Counted from the first letter of the stretch, positions 1 through 5,540 are shown. The stretch is 5,540 nt of DNA from Accumulibacter sp. (GCA_031274075.1 JAISQQ010000389.1:1-5540); one strand, 5' to 3'. A program made the numbers and translations. Notes: generated by a model from the sequence alone, not told the origin.

Positions 1-12
1 ACATGACCGAGT

Positions 13-17
13 GGAGG
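13..17 (+). promoter_or_regulatory. Ribosome binding site of tctB
   Basis: GGAGG lies 8 bases before the ATG at 26. It decides the start in favour of that ATG over the in-frame GTG at 11, which overlaps the edge of this site. Confidence 0.7.
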
Positions 18-25
18 ATACGCGC

Positions 26-481
26 ATGATGCTGCAAATCGCGCAACGCATAGGCGTCCCGTTCGTGCTTCTGCTGCTGGCCCTGGCCTACTTCCTGGAG
101 GTGCGCGGCCAGCGGGAGCAGGACCTGATGCTGATCAAACCCGTTTTCTACATGCTGGCGGTGTTGTTCCTCATCAATGCCGCGACCGATCTCTGGGACA
201 TTCTGCGCAAGAAAAACAGTGAAGCGGGCCGGGTCGGTGAAAAAGAGTCCTTGAAGAAAATCCTTTCCTTTGCCGCTCTCTCCGTGGCGCTGGTGGCGGC
301 GCTGCCCTACGCGGGTTTCCTGGTTTCGGCGACGCTGTTCATTTTCTTCGCCCTGCTCCTGTCCAAAGTCGAAAACAAGCTGATCCTGTACGCCATGCCC
401 GTCTGCGTCTCGCTGGCGCTTTACCTCATCTTCGTCTATGCGTTTGGCGTCGAATTGCCGGTCGGGTTCTTCGGCTTCTAG
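26..481 (+). CDS. tctB: Tripartite tricarboxylate transporter small membrane subunit (TctB-like)
   Basis: This is the small integral membrane subunit of a TTT-family secondary transporter. It works in the inner membrane with the large TctA subunit and a periplasmic TctC binding protein to import carboxylates. The product is 151 residues, typical of TctB. Hydrophobic stretches lie near residues 10-26, 36-53, 77-93, 96-113 and 119-140, with a charged cytoplasmic-type loop (RKKNSEAGRVGEKESLKK) between the second and third. The C-terminus FGVELPVGFFGF fits the LP-G ending common in this family. I chose the ATG at 26 because GGAGG at 13-17 lies 8 bases upstream. A GTG at 11 would add five residues but has no visible ribosome binding site. 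A TGA at 4-6 could be the end of an upstream gene, perhaps tctC, but too little is visible to call it. TctB sequences diverge widely, so the assignment rests on size, topology and the adjacent tctA. The substrate is unknown. Confidence 0.85.
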   Translation: MMLQIAQRIGVPFVLLLLALAYFLEVRGQREQDLMLIKPVFYMLAVLFLINAATDLWDILRKKNSEAGRVGEKESLKKILSFAALSVALVAALPYAGFLVSATLFIFFALLLSKVENKLILYAMPVCVSLALYLIFVYAFGVELPVGFFGF

Positions 482-542
482 CCGCCGAGACGCGCCGGAC
501 GCCGGAATCATCGTCTTCATCCCATCTTCACATGAATGTTTC

Positions 543-546
543 GGAG
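543..546 (+). promoter_or_regulatory. Ribosome binding site of tctA
   Basis: GGAG lies 6 bases before the ATG at 553. The 71-base gap after tctB shows no convincing promoter or terminator, so tctA is probably on the same transcript. A five-codon reading frame (ATG at 532, stop at 547-549) runs across the site and is probably chance. Confidence 0.6.
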
Positions 547-552
547 TGAGCC

Positions 553-2052
553 ATGGAAGAGTTTCAGGCTTTTATCCGCGGGTTCGGAATGATTTTCGAG
601 CCGGGCTATTTTTTGTTGATGTTCGGCGGCGTAACCTTCGGCCTCATCCTCGGCGCCTTGCCCGGCCTGACCGGCAGCATGGGCATTGCCCTGATGCTGC
701 CGTTTACCTACAACATGTCCGCCTTGCCGGCCCTGGTCTTCCTGCTGTCCATCTATAGCGGCGGCCTGTTCGGCGGCGCCATCACGGCCATCCTGATCAA
801 CACCCCCGGCTCCCCGGCCAACGTCGCCACGGTGTTGGACGGCTACCCCATGAACCTCAGGGGGCAATCGGAAGAGGCGCTGGGAGTCGCGCTCTACAGT
901 TCCGTCGCCGGCGGCCTGATCGGCTGCGTTTTCCTGGTCATGGTCATGGAGCCGCTGGCCAATCTCTCCTTGCAGTTCGGGCCTTCGGAAATGTTCATGG
1001 TGGCCATTTTCGGCCTGTCCGTAGTCGGCAGCCTGTCCAGCAACATTCTCAAGAGCGTATTCGCCGGGCTGGTGGGCATCCTGCTGGGCACCATCGGCAT
1101 GAGTCCGTCCGGGGCCATACGCGGCACCATGGGGAGCTACCATCTGCTCGATGGCATTCCGCTGATTCCGGCGCTGATCGGCTTCCTCGCCATACCGGAA
1201 CTGTTCAACCTGTCCGCCCGCGGATTCGTGGTCGAGACGTCGGACACCCGCATCGACATCAGGCGCATCGTCCGCAGCGGCTGGATGTTGATCACCAGGC
1301 CCTTCCAGGTCTTCTTCTGCGCCACCATCGGCGTCGTCGTCGGCGTCATGCCCGCCGCCGGCGCCACCATCGCCAGCCTGCTCAGCTACAACCAGAGCAA
1401 ACAATTGTCGAAGAAGTACGCCGAGTTCGGCACCGGGATTCCCGAAGGCATCATCGCCTCGGAAACCGCGAGCAGCTCCTCCGAGGGCGGCGCGCTCGCC
1501 ACCATGCTGGTGCTTGGCATTCCCGGCAGCGCCTCCACCGCCATGCTGCTGGGCGCGTTGATGATCCAGGGCTGGATTCCCGGGCCACGCCTGTTCATAG
1601 ACAACAAGGAAATCATCTACGCCAGCATTTCCTCGCTGTTCATGCAGCAGTTCGTCATGCTCGTCATGGGAACGCTCCTCTGCCTGTTCTCCGCGCGCCT
1701 CATCAAGCTGCCCGTCAAATACCTCCTGCCCTGCATCGTGCTGTTCACCGTGCTCGGCACTTTTTCCTACCGCAATGCCGTGTTCGACGCGGGGCTGATG
1801 CTCGCCTTCGGCATCGTAGGCTGGTTCCTGAAGCGCAATGAATTTCCAATCATGCCGCTGGTGCTTGGCATCATCCTGGGCCCGATCGCCGACCGTGAGC
1901 TGCTGCGCATCGGCCAGGTTTACGACAACATGTTCGACATCTTCCAGCGCCCCATCACCCTGGGACTGTTCATCCTGAGCGTTCTCAGCATCCTCATGCC
2001 CCTGGCGCTCTCCATCCTGCGCGCCCGGAAGAAAGAGGCGAAGTCCGGATGA
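553..2052 (+). CDS. tctA: Tripartite tricarboxylate transporter large permease subunit (TctA-like)
   Basis: This is the large polytopic permease subunit of a TTT system, which moves the substrate handed over by the periplasmic binding protein across the inner membrane. At 499 residues it has the usual TctA length of about 500. Family landmarks occur in order: GALPGLTGSMG at residues 34-44; a glycine-rich helix, SGGLFGGAITAILINTPGSP, ending near 88; VGVMPAAGATIASLLSY at 253-269 (the pseudo-repeat of the first motif); PEGIIASE at 287-294; and GGALATMLVLGIPGSAST followed by GWIPGPRLF, from 302 to about 338. The two PG-containing motifs reflect the internal duplication known in this family. About a dozen hydrophobic segments are visible, and the tail is basic (RARKKEAKSG). 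It lies directly downstream of tctB. One oddity: the segment after ASE reads TASSSS, where I recall the family usually having an asparagine pair (as in EAANNA). Family assignment is secure; the substrate is not determined. Confidence 0.95.
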   Translation: MEEFQAFIRGFGMIFEPGYFLLMFGGVTFGLILGALPGLTGSMGIALMLPFTYNMSALPALVFLLSIYSGGLFGGAITAILINTPGSPANVATVLDGYPMNLRGQSEEALGVALYSSVAGGLIGCVFLVMVMEPLANLSLQFGPSEMFMVAIFGLSVVGSLSSNILKSVFAGLVGILLGTIGMSPSGAIRGTMGSYHLLDGIPLIPALIGFLAIPELFNLSARGFVVETSDTRIDIRRIVRSGWMLITRPFQVFFCATIGVVVGVMPAAGATIASLLSYNQSKQLSKKYAEFGTGIPEGIIASETASSSSEGGALATMLVLGIPGSASTAMLLGALMIQGWIPGPRLFIDNKEIIYASISSLFMQQFVMLVMGTLLCLFSARLIKLPVKYLLPCIVLFTVLGTFSYRNAVFDAGLMLAFGIVGWFLKRNEFPIMPLVLGIILGPIADRELLRIGQVYDNMFDIFQRPITLGLFILSVLSILMPLALSILRARKKEAKSG

Positions 2053-2078
2053 CGGGGTTGCGGATGCTGCCGTGGTCG

Positions 2079-2115
2079 CCGCCCGCCATGACCGGAGGCA
2101 AGGGGCGGCGGGCGG
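2079..2115 (+). terminator. GC-rich hairpin downstream of tctA, possible transcript end
   Basis: CCGCCCGCC at 2079-2087 pairs perfectly with GGCGGGCGG at 2107-2115 across a 19-base loop, starting 26 bases after the tctA stop. The stem is entirely G-C, so it would be stable. No U-run follows, so it is not a standard intrinsic terminator. It may stabilise a 3' end or cooperate with Rho, or it may be chance in GC-rich DNA. Confidence 0.3.
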
Positions 2116-2207
2116 GAAGCGTTGGCGGCGGGTCGTGGGAGTAGTTGCTGTCCATAATGAAATCCAGTCTGGCGCGTAAATCGGGCGGCGGGTCGGCAAA
2201 ACGAAGC

Positions 2208-2223
2208 AGAATGGGAGAATGGG
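2208..2223. repeat. Tandem duplication of AGAATGGG
   Basis: Two perfect adjacent copies of AGAATGGG, at 2208-2215 and 2216-2223, sit about 30 bases upstream of the candidate hrcA -35 element. They could be an activator or repressor site, or simple slippage; nothing in the sequence decides between these. Confidence 0.6.
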
Positions 2224-2252
2224 TAGTGGCCGGCGGATCGTCAGCGCCGGGC

Positions 2253-2282
2253 TTATCAATTCCCCACTTTCTTTTGTAGAAT
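2253..2282 (+). promoter_or_regulatory. Candidate sigma70 promoter of hrcA-hemH
   Basis: TTATCA at 2253-2258 (4 of 6 to TTGACA) and TAGAAT at 2277-2282 (5 of 6 to TATAAT) are separated by 18 bases. Transcription would begin about 7 bases beyond, near 2289-2290, which is the hrcA ATG itself. Between the elements, CCCCACTTT at 2262-2270 resembles the -10 half of a sigma32 heat-shock promoter (CCCCATNT), but no CTTGAA-like -35 lies at the right distance. Confidence 0.45.
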
Positions 2283-2289
2283 CGATCCC

Positions 2290-3318
2290 ATGCTCGACGA
2301 ACGCTCCCGGACTCTGCTCAAGACGCTGATCGAACGCTATATCACGGATGGACAGCCGGTCGGTTCGCGCGCGCTTTCGAAGTATTCCGGGCTGGACCTG
2401 TCGGCGGCGACGGTGCGCAACGTGATGGCCGACCTGGAGGACCTGGGTCTCATCGCCAGTCCGCACACCTCGGCCGGCCGGGTGCCGACGCCGCGCGGCT
2501 ATCGCTTCTTCGTCGACAGCCTGCTGACCATGCAGCCGCTGGAGAGCGAAAAGATCCACGCCATCGAAGGCCGTCTGCATCCGTCGCAGCCGAAGGATCT
2601 GATCAACAACGCTTCGCAGTTGCTTTCCGGATTCACCCATTTTGCCGGCATCGTGTTCACGCCGAGGCGCAAATCGCAGCGCATCCGGCAGATGGAGTTC
2701 GTCAGCCTGTCGGAAAAACGCATCCTGCTGATCCTGGTGACCGCGGACGGCGACGTGCAGAACCGCATCCTGTTTACCGAGCGCCCCTATTCCGCCTCGG
2801 AGCTGGTCGTGGCCACCAATTACCTGAACCAGTATTTCGCCGGCCAGGACTTTGAACAGATCCGCAACCGCGTCAGGGAGGATCTGCGCAAGCTGCGCGG
2901 CGACCTGCAAAACCTGATGACCGCGGCACTGGCGGCGGGCGACGACGCGCTGAACCGATCCGACGACCAGTACGTCATCTCGGGCGAGCGCAACCTGCTG
3001 GAAGTCGAGGAATTGTTCTCCAACATGAAGCGCCTGCGCGATCTGTTCGATCTCTTCGAACAGCGCACGGCGCTGATGCAACTGCTCGATCTGTCGCACC
3101 GGGCCGACGGCATCCAGATTTACATCGGTGGCGAATCCGGGCTCGCGCCGCTCGACGAATGCAGCGTGGTCACCGCGCCTTACGAGGTCGACGGCCAGAT
3201 CGTCGGTTCCGTCGGGGTCATCGGGCCGACGCGAATGGCTTACGAGCGCGTCATCCCGATCGTCGACATCACCGCCAAGCTGCTCTCCTCGGCCTTGACC
3301 CAGCAGGCCAATCCCTGA
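2290..3318 (+). CDS. hrcA: Heat-inducible transcriptional repressor HrcA
   Basis: HrcA is the cytoplasmic repressor that binds CIRCE operators of groESL- and dnaK-type genes and depends on GroEL for activity. The 342-residue product matches the usual length of about 340. Residues 1-75 form the winged-helix domain: [18 protein letters not shown], then [17 protein letters not shown] at 37-53 as the recognition region, and the strongly conserved [20 protein letters not shown] at 57-76. A GAF-like core follows ([11 protein letters not shown] near 118-128, RQMEFVSL near 133-140), with an inserted helical segment. The C-terminal signature [27 protein letters not shown] spans about 296-322. The start at 2290 gives the standard HrcA N-terminus ([13 protein letters not shown]), although no Shine-Dalgarno sequence precedes it. 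The gene overlaps hemH by one base. No CIRCE is seen near it, so autoregulation through CIRCE is not supported here. HrcA is normally paired with chaperone genes, but none lie in this window. Confidence 0.97.
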   Translation: MLDERSRTLLKTLIERYITDGQPVGSRALSKYSGLDLSAATVRNVMADLEDLGLIASPHTSAGRVPTPRGYRFFVDSLLTMQPLESEKIHAIEGRLHPSQPKDLINNASQLLSGFTHFAGIVFTPRRKSQRIRQMEFVSLSEKRILLILVTADGDVQNRILFTERPYSASELVVATNYLNQYFAGQDFEQIRNRVREDLRKLRGDLQNLMTAALAAGDDALNRSDDQYVISGERNLLEVEELFSNMKRLRDLFDLFEQRTALMQLLDLSHRADGIQIYIGGESGLAPLDECSVVTAPYEVDGQIVGSVGVIGPTRMAYERVIPIVDITAKLLSSALTQQANP

Positions 3319-4361
3319 TGCCGCCGCCGTCGTCCGTGCCGTCGCCCGCGCCGCGTTCCGGGGAAACCGGCAGGACGGCGGTGCTGCTGATCAGTCTCGG
3401 CACGCCCGACGCGCCGACCGCGCCGGCCATCCGCCGCTATCTGCTGGAACTCCTGTCCGATCCGCGGGTGGTGCAAATCCCGCGGATTCTCTGGTGGCCG
3501 ATTCTCCACGGCATCGTGCTCAAACTCCGTCCGCGGAAGCTCGCCGCGCGCTACGCCGCCATCTGGACCGCCGAAGGCTCACCGCTCAAATGGCATACGG
3601 AAATGCAGGCCAAGCTGCTGCACGGCTTTTTTGGCCAGTCGGGACACAGCGTGCGCGTCGACTACGCGATGCGCTACGGCCAGCCGTCGATTCCAGAGGT
3701 GTTGAGCCGGCTCGCGGCCGAGGGCTGCACGGGCATCCTGCTGCTGCCGCTCTATCCGCAACACTCCGCCAGCACCACCACCAGCGCCTTCGCCGCCGCC
3801 TTCCGCTGGGCCGGCTCGGTGCGCAAGCGGCCGGAACTGCGCATGGTGCGCGGCTTCGCCCGGGAACCGGAGTACGTCGCCGCGCTCGCCGCGAGCGTCC
3901 GCCGGCACTGGGCGGCGCATGGCCGTCCGGAATCCTCGTACCGCCTGGTCATGAGCTTCCACGGCATGCCGGCAAAAGCCGTCGAGCGGGGCGACCCCTA
4001 CCATGACGAGTGCCTGCTCACCGGCCGCCTGCTCGCCCGCGTCCTGAACCTCGACGACGAGGCTTGCGCCGTCTCTTTCCAGTCGCGCTTCGGCTTCACG
4101 CGATGGCTGCGGCCGTATACCGCCGAGCTGCTCGAAAATCTCGGCAGGCAGAAAATCCGGCGCGTTGACGTGCTCTGCCCCGGATTCCCCTCCGACTGCC
4201 TGGAAACGCTCGAAGAAATCGCCGTCGTCGGAAAATCCCTCTTCCTGACCGCCGGCGGCCAGGAGTTTTTCCCCATCCCCTGCCTGAACGAAAACGAGGA
4301 CTGGATCCGGGCGCTGAAGACGCTGGCCCTGCGGCATCTGCAAGGCTGGCCGACGCGTTGA
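3318..4361 (+). CDS. hemH: Ferrochelatase (HemH)
   Basis: Ferrochelatase inserts Fe2+ into protoporphyrin IX, the last step of protoheme synthesis, in the cytoplasm or at the inner face of the membrane. The 347-residue product has the family's features in order: AVLLISLGTPDAP at 21-33; LSDPRVVQIPR at 46-56; GSPLKWHTE at 87-95; LLLPLYPQHSASTTTSAF at 141-158; SFHGMP at 213-218, with H215 the predicted metal-binding catalytic histidine; GDPYHDEC at 225-232; FQSRFG at 254-259; and LCPGFPSDCLETLEEI at 286-301, where E296 fits the conserved catalytic-site glutamate. The ATG at 3318 shares its A with the hrcA TGA. Only a weak AGG lies upstream, at about 3305-3307, so translation probably relies on reinitiation after hrcA. 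The frame stays open upstream to about 3159, but that part overlaps hrcA and is not conserved-looking. The first 20 residues are proline-rich and variable, as is usual. No key residue is missing. Confidence 0.97.
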   Translation: MPPPSSVPSPAPRSGETGRTAVLLISLGTPDAPTAPAIRRYLLELLSDPRVVQIPRILWWPILHGIVLKLRPRKLAARYAAIWTAEGSPLKWHTEMQAKLLHGFFGQSGHSVRVDYAMRYGQPSIPEVLSRLAAEGCTGILLLPLYPQHSASTTTSAFAAAFRWAGSVRKRPELRMVRGFAREPEYVAALAASVRRHWAAHGRPESSYRLVMSFHGMPAKAVERGDPYHDECLLTGRLLARVLNLDDEACAVSFQSRFGFTRWLRPYTAELLENLGRQKIRRVDVLCPGFPSDCLETLEEIAVVGKSLFLTAGGQEFFPIPCLNENEDWIRALKTLALRHLQGWPTR

Positions 4362-4375
4362 TCCAATCCTGTTTG

Positions 4376-4400
4376 AAATCAACGGCTTGCCGGATTTTTT
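4376..4400 (+). terminator. Weak intrinsic-terminator candidate after hemH
   Basis: AAATC at 4376-4380 pairs with GATTT at 4393-4397. After an AA bulge, CGG (4383-4385) pairs with CCG (4390-4392) around a CTTG tetraloop. The T-run 4395-4400 partly serves the stem and partly follows it. The position, 15 bases after the hemH stop, is right, but the GC core is short. Confidence 0.35.
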
Positions 4401-4479
4401 CTTGCCGGAAAAAAAACTCTCAAGATTTCGTCCTTCTCGCCGTTAAGTTCCCAATACGGCTTGAAATAAATCACTTTTG

Positions 4480-4486
4480 AAAAGGA
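4480..4486 (+). promoter_or_regulatory. Ribosome binding site of the EF-hand-like protein gene
   Basis: AAAAGGA lies 7 bases before the ATG at 4494 and is among the better Shine-Dalgarno matches in the window, which supports this start. It forms the right arm of a small perfect inverted repeat, CTTTT-G-AAAAG, at 4474-4484. Confidence 0.7.
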
Positions 4487-4493
4487 CGAATCC

Positions 4494-5531
4494 ATGAAGA
4501 TCGCCGACTCGGCGCTGCAGCTCGAATCGAGCCACAGCCAATTGCAGCAACACGAAGTTTCGGAATCCATGCGCATGTGGATCGGCGACCGGCGGCCGGA
4601 TTTCGGCGACGGCGGCGCGGTCGCGGCGCCCGCCGACAGCGTCAGCATCTCGGACGCAGGGCGCGCCGCCCAGGCCGCGGACGGCACGGCCCTGAGCCAG
4701 GCCATCGAAGCCGCCGGGCAGGACCCCGTATATCTCATGATTCGCCATTTGCTGGCCCGCTTGACCGGCAAGGAAGTCGACGTCTTCGACGCCAGCTCGC
4801 TGGGCAACGCGCCGACACCGGGGAGCGCCACTCCGGCCGCAGCGTCCCGCGCCGGCTTCGGCGTCGAATACGATCGCCACGAGTCCTACACGGAGGCCGA
4901 GCAGACTTCGTTCACCGCCAGCGGCGTGGTGCGGACGGCGGACGGAAAGAGCATCGGCTTCAAGCTGTCGCTGTCCATGTCGCGCAGCTATCACATGGAA
5001 TCCGACGTCAGCATCCGCCTGGGAGACGCCGCCCCCCAGACGACCGATCCCCTGGTGATCAATTTTTCCGGCAACGCCGCGCAGCTCACCAGCCAGCGCT
5101 TTTTCTTCGACCTCAATGCCGACGGCAAAGCCAGCGAGCAAATCAATTTCCTGGCCGGCGGCAGCGGCTTCCTGTCTTTCGACCGCAACGGCGACGGCGA
5201 GATCAACGATGGTTTCGAACTGTTCGGCGCGCGGACGGGCAACGGATTCGCCGAACTGGCCGCGCTCGACGACGACGACAACGGCTGGATCGACGAAAAC
5301 GACGCGGCCTACGCGCAATTGTCGGTGTGGATCCGCGACAGCGCGGGCGGCAATACCCTGTATTCGCTCAAGGACGCGAACGTCGGCGCGATCAGCCTCG
5401 CCAGCGTCTCCTCGCCCTTCGCCGTCAAGGACGGAAACAACAAGCTCCTGGGCCAGATCCGGGCAAGCGGCGTCTATCTCCGGGAAAACGGAGGCGCCGG
5501 CAGCATCCAGCAGATCGATCTGACGGTTTAG
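4494..5531 (+). CDS. Protein of unknown function with EF-hand-like calcium-binding loops
   Basis: I do not recognise a named family with a known function; similar proteins in proteobacteria are, as I recall, annotated as hypothetical or as VCBS-repeat proteins. The product has 345 residues and is acidic. Residues 1-35 are polar (MKIADSALQLESSH then SESMRMWIGDRRP), with no signal peptide or membrane helix. A segment at 48-120 rich in Ala and small residues follows, then a probable beta-rich domain at about 122-200 (SYTEAEQTSFTASGVVRTADG, DPLVINFSG). The C-terminal part has three Asp-rich loops: D206-x-N208-x-D210-G211; D230-x-N232-x-D234-G235-x-I237-N238, with Glu at 242; and D259-x-D261-x-N263-G264-x-I266-D267, with Asp at 270. 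These resemble EF-hand or dockerin calcium sites. Conserved-looking blocks SGFLSFDRNGDG, ELFGARTGNGFAEL and GWIDEND join them. The ATG at 4494 has a strong ribosome binding site. The gene appears monocistronic in this window. Calcium binding is inferred; role and location are unknown. Confidence 0.85.
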   Translation: MKIADSALQLESSHSQLQQHEVSESMRMWIGDRRPDFGDGGAVAAPADSVSISDAGRAAQAADGTALSQAIEAAGQDPVYLMIRHLLARLTGKEVDVFDASSLGNAPTPGSATPAAASRAGFGVEYDRHESYTEAEQTSFTASGVVRTADGKSIGFKLSLSMSRSYHMESDVSIRLGDAAPQTTDPLVINFSGNAAQLTSQRFFFDLNADGKASEQINFLAGGSGFLSFDRNGDGEINDGFELFGARTGNGFAELAALDDDDNGWIDENDAAYAQLSVWIRDSAGGNTLYSLKDANVGAISLASVSSPFAVKDGNNKLLGQIRASGVYLRENGGAGSIQQIDLTV

Positions 5532-5540
5532 AAGCTGTTT

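Larger units (their letters stand above)
2053..2289. other. Non-coding gap between tctA and hrcA
   Basis: These 237 bases hold no convincing gene on either strand. The left part is very GC-rich and contains a perfect 9-bp inverted repeat and copies of GGCGGCGGG at 2104, 2124 and 2184. The second and third copies extend to a shared 12-mer, GGCGGCGGGTCG, exactly 60 bases apart. The middle has CATAAT at 2153-2158, a good -10 match but with no acceptable -35 partner. The right part has a tandem AGAATGGG duplication and the hrcA promoter candidate. No CIRCE-type inverted repeat (TTAGCACTC with its complement) is present. A long open frame on the minus strand crosses the gap, but it is a by-product of GC-rich coding sequence on both sides. 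Confidence 0.7.
4362..4493. other. Gap between hemH and the EF-hand-like protein gene
   Basis: These 132 bases are much more A/T-rich than the genes around them. They contain a terminator-like hairpin with a T6 run, a direct repeat CTTGCCGGA (4386-4394 and 4401-4409), an A8 run at 4409-4416, three TTGAAA hexamers (starting at 4373, 4461 and 4478), and a strong ribosome binding site. A promoter for the next gene should be here, but no clear one stands out. Confidence 0.6.

Noticed and set aside
11..25. GTG at 11 as the tctB start
   Set aside because: No ribosome binding site precedes it, while the GGAGG at 13-17 is ideally placed for the ATG at 26.
2153..2158. CATAAT as a -10 element of a second hrcA promoter
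   Set aside because: A good hexamer, but no -35 match lies at 16-18 bases; the nearest TTGGCG is 25 bases away.
2100..2160. A small minus-strand gene starting at the ATG near 2155 (MDSNYSHDPPP)
   Set aside because: It has a proline-rich low-complexity product, no clear ribosome binding site, and it runs into antisense tctA. Nothing supports it as a gene.
517..3099. An 860-codon open frame on the minus strand spanning tctA, the gap and most of hrcA
   Set aside because: It lies antisense to two clearly conserved genes. Its product is low-complexity, rich in His, Gln, Asp, Glu and Ala, with no recognisable domain. Long antisense frames are expected from GC-rich third codon positions, and no ribosome binding site or promoter supports it.
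3159..3317. A 53-codon N-terminal extension of HemH
   Set aside because: The extension is arginine-rich, overlaps the conserved HrcA C-terminus in another frame and has no ferrochelatase similarity. The ATG at 3318 gives the normal length.
3579..4382. A 267-codon minus-strand open frame opposite hemH
   Set aside because: It mirrors conserved ferrochelatase codons and has no domain of its own.
4443..4470. A promoter for the 4494 gene (TTAAGT, 16 bases, AATAAA)
   Set aside because: Only 3 of 6 and 4 of 6 matches, and a sigma28-type reading (TTAAGTTC with GC-rich -10) has the wrong spacing. It is too weak to annotate.
4443..5318. A 291-codon minus-strand open frame opposite the calcium-loop protein gene
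   Set aside because: The + frame has conserved-looking motif blocks and a strong ribosome binding site. The minus frame looks like translated GC-rich antisense sequence with no motif.

Overview
The window reads as chromosomal DNA from a GC-rich proteobacterium, most likely a betaproteobacterium. The reasons are the high GC content with strong G/C bias at third codon positions, the wording of the HrcA N-terminus ([13 protein letters not shown], then SALSKYSG-type residues), and an hrcA-hemH pair of the kind known from betaproteobacteria. A rhodocyclal or nitrosomonadal origin is plausible, but this is inference from remembered family sequences. All five supported genes lie on the + strand.

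Region 1 (about 26-2052) is the membrane part of a tripartite tricarboxylate transporter (TTT family). It holds a small four- or five-helix TctB-like subunit followed, after a 71-base gap, by the large TctA-like subunit. The periplasmic binding protein (TctC) is not in the window; in this family it usually lies just upstream. Together these proteins would import an organic acid across the inner membrane using an ion gradient. The substrate cannot be read from the sequence.

Region 2 (2053-2289) is a non-coding gap. It holds a GC-rich hairpin just after tctA, short GGCGGCGGG-type repeats, a tandem AGAATGGG duplication and, at its right end, a sigma70-like promoter that sits almost on the hrcA start codon.

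Region 3 (2290-4361) is hrcA, the heat-shock repressor, followed by hemH, ferrochelatase. The hrcA stop and the hemH start share one base (TGATG), so the two should be co-transcribed and translationally coupled. No CIRCE operator was seen in the window, so HrcA's targets lie elsewhere.

Region 4 (4362-5540) begins with a 132-base gap holding a weak terminator-like hairpin and A/T tracts. A 345-residue protein of unknown function follows, with a strong ribosome binding site. Its C-terminal half carries three aspartate-rich EF-hand-like calcium-binding loops, yet it has no recognisable signal peptide. This is the least understood gene here. I see no mobile element, CRISPR array, tRNA or rRNA, and no evidence for a wholly new multi-gene system.
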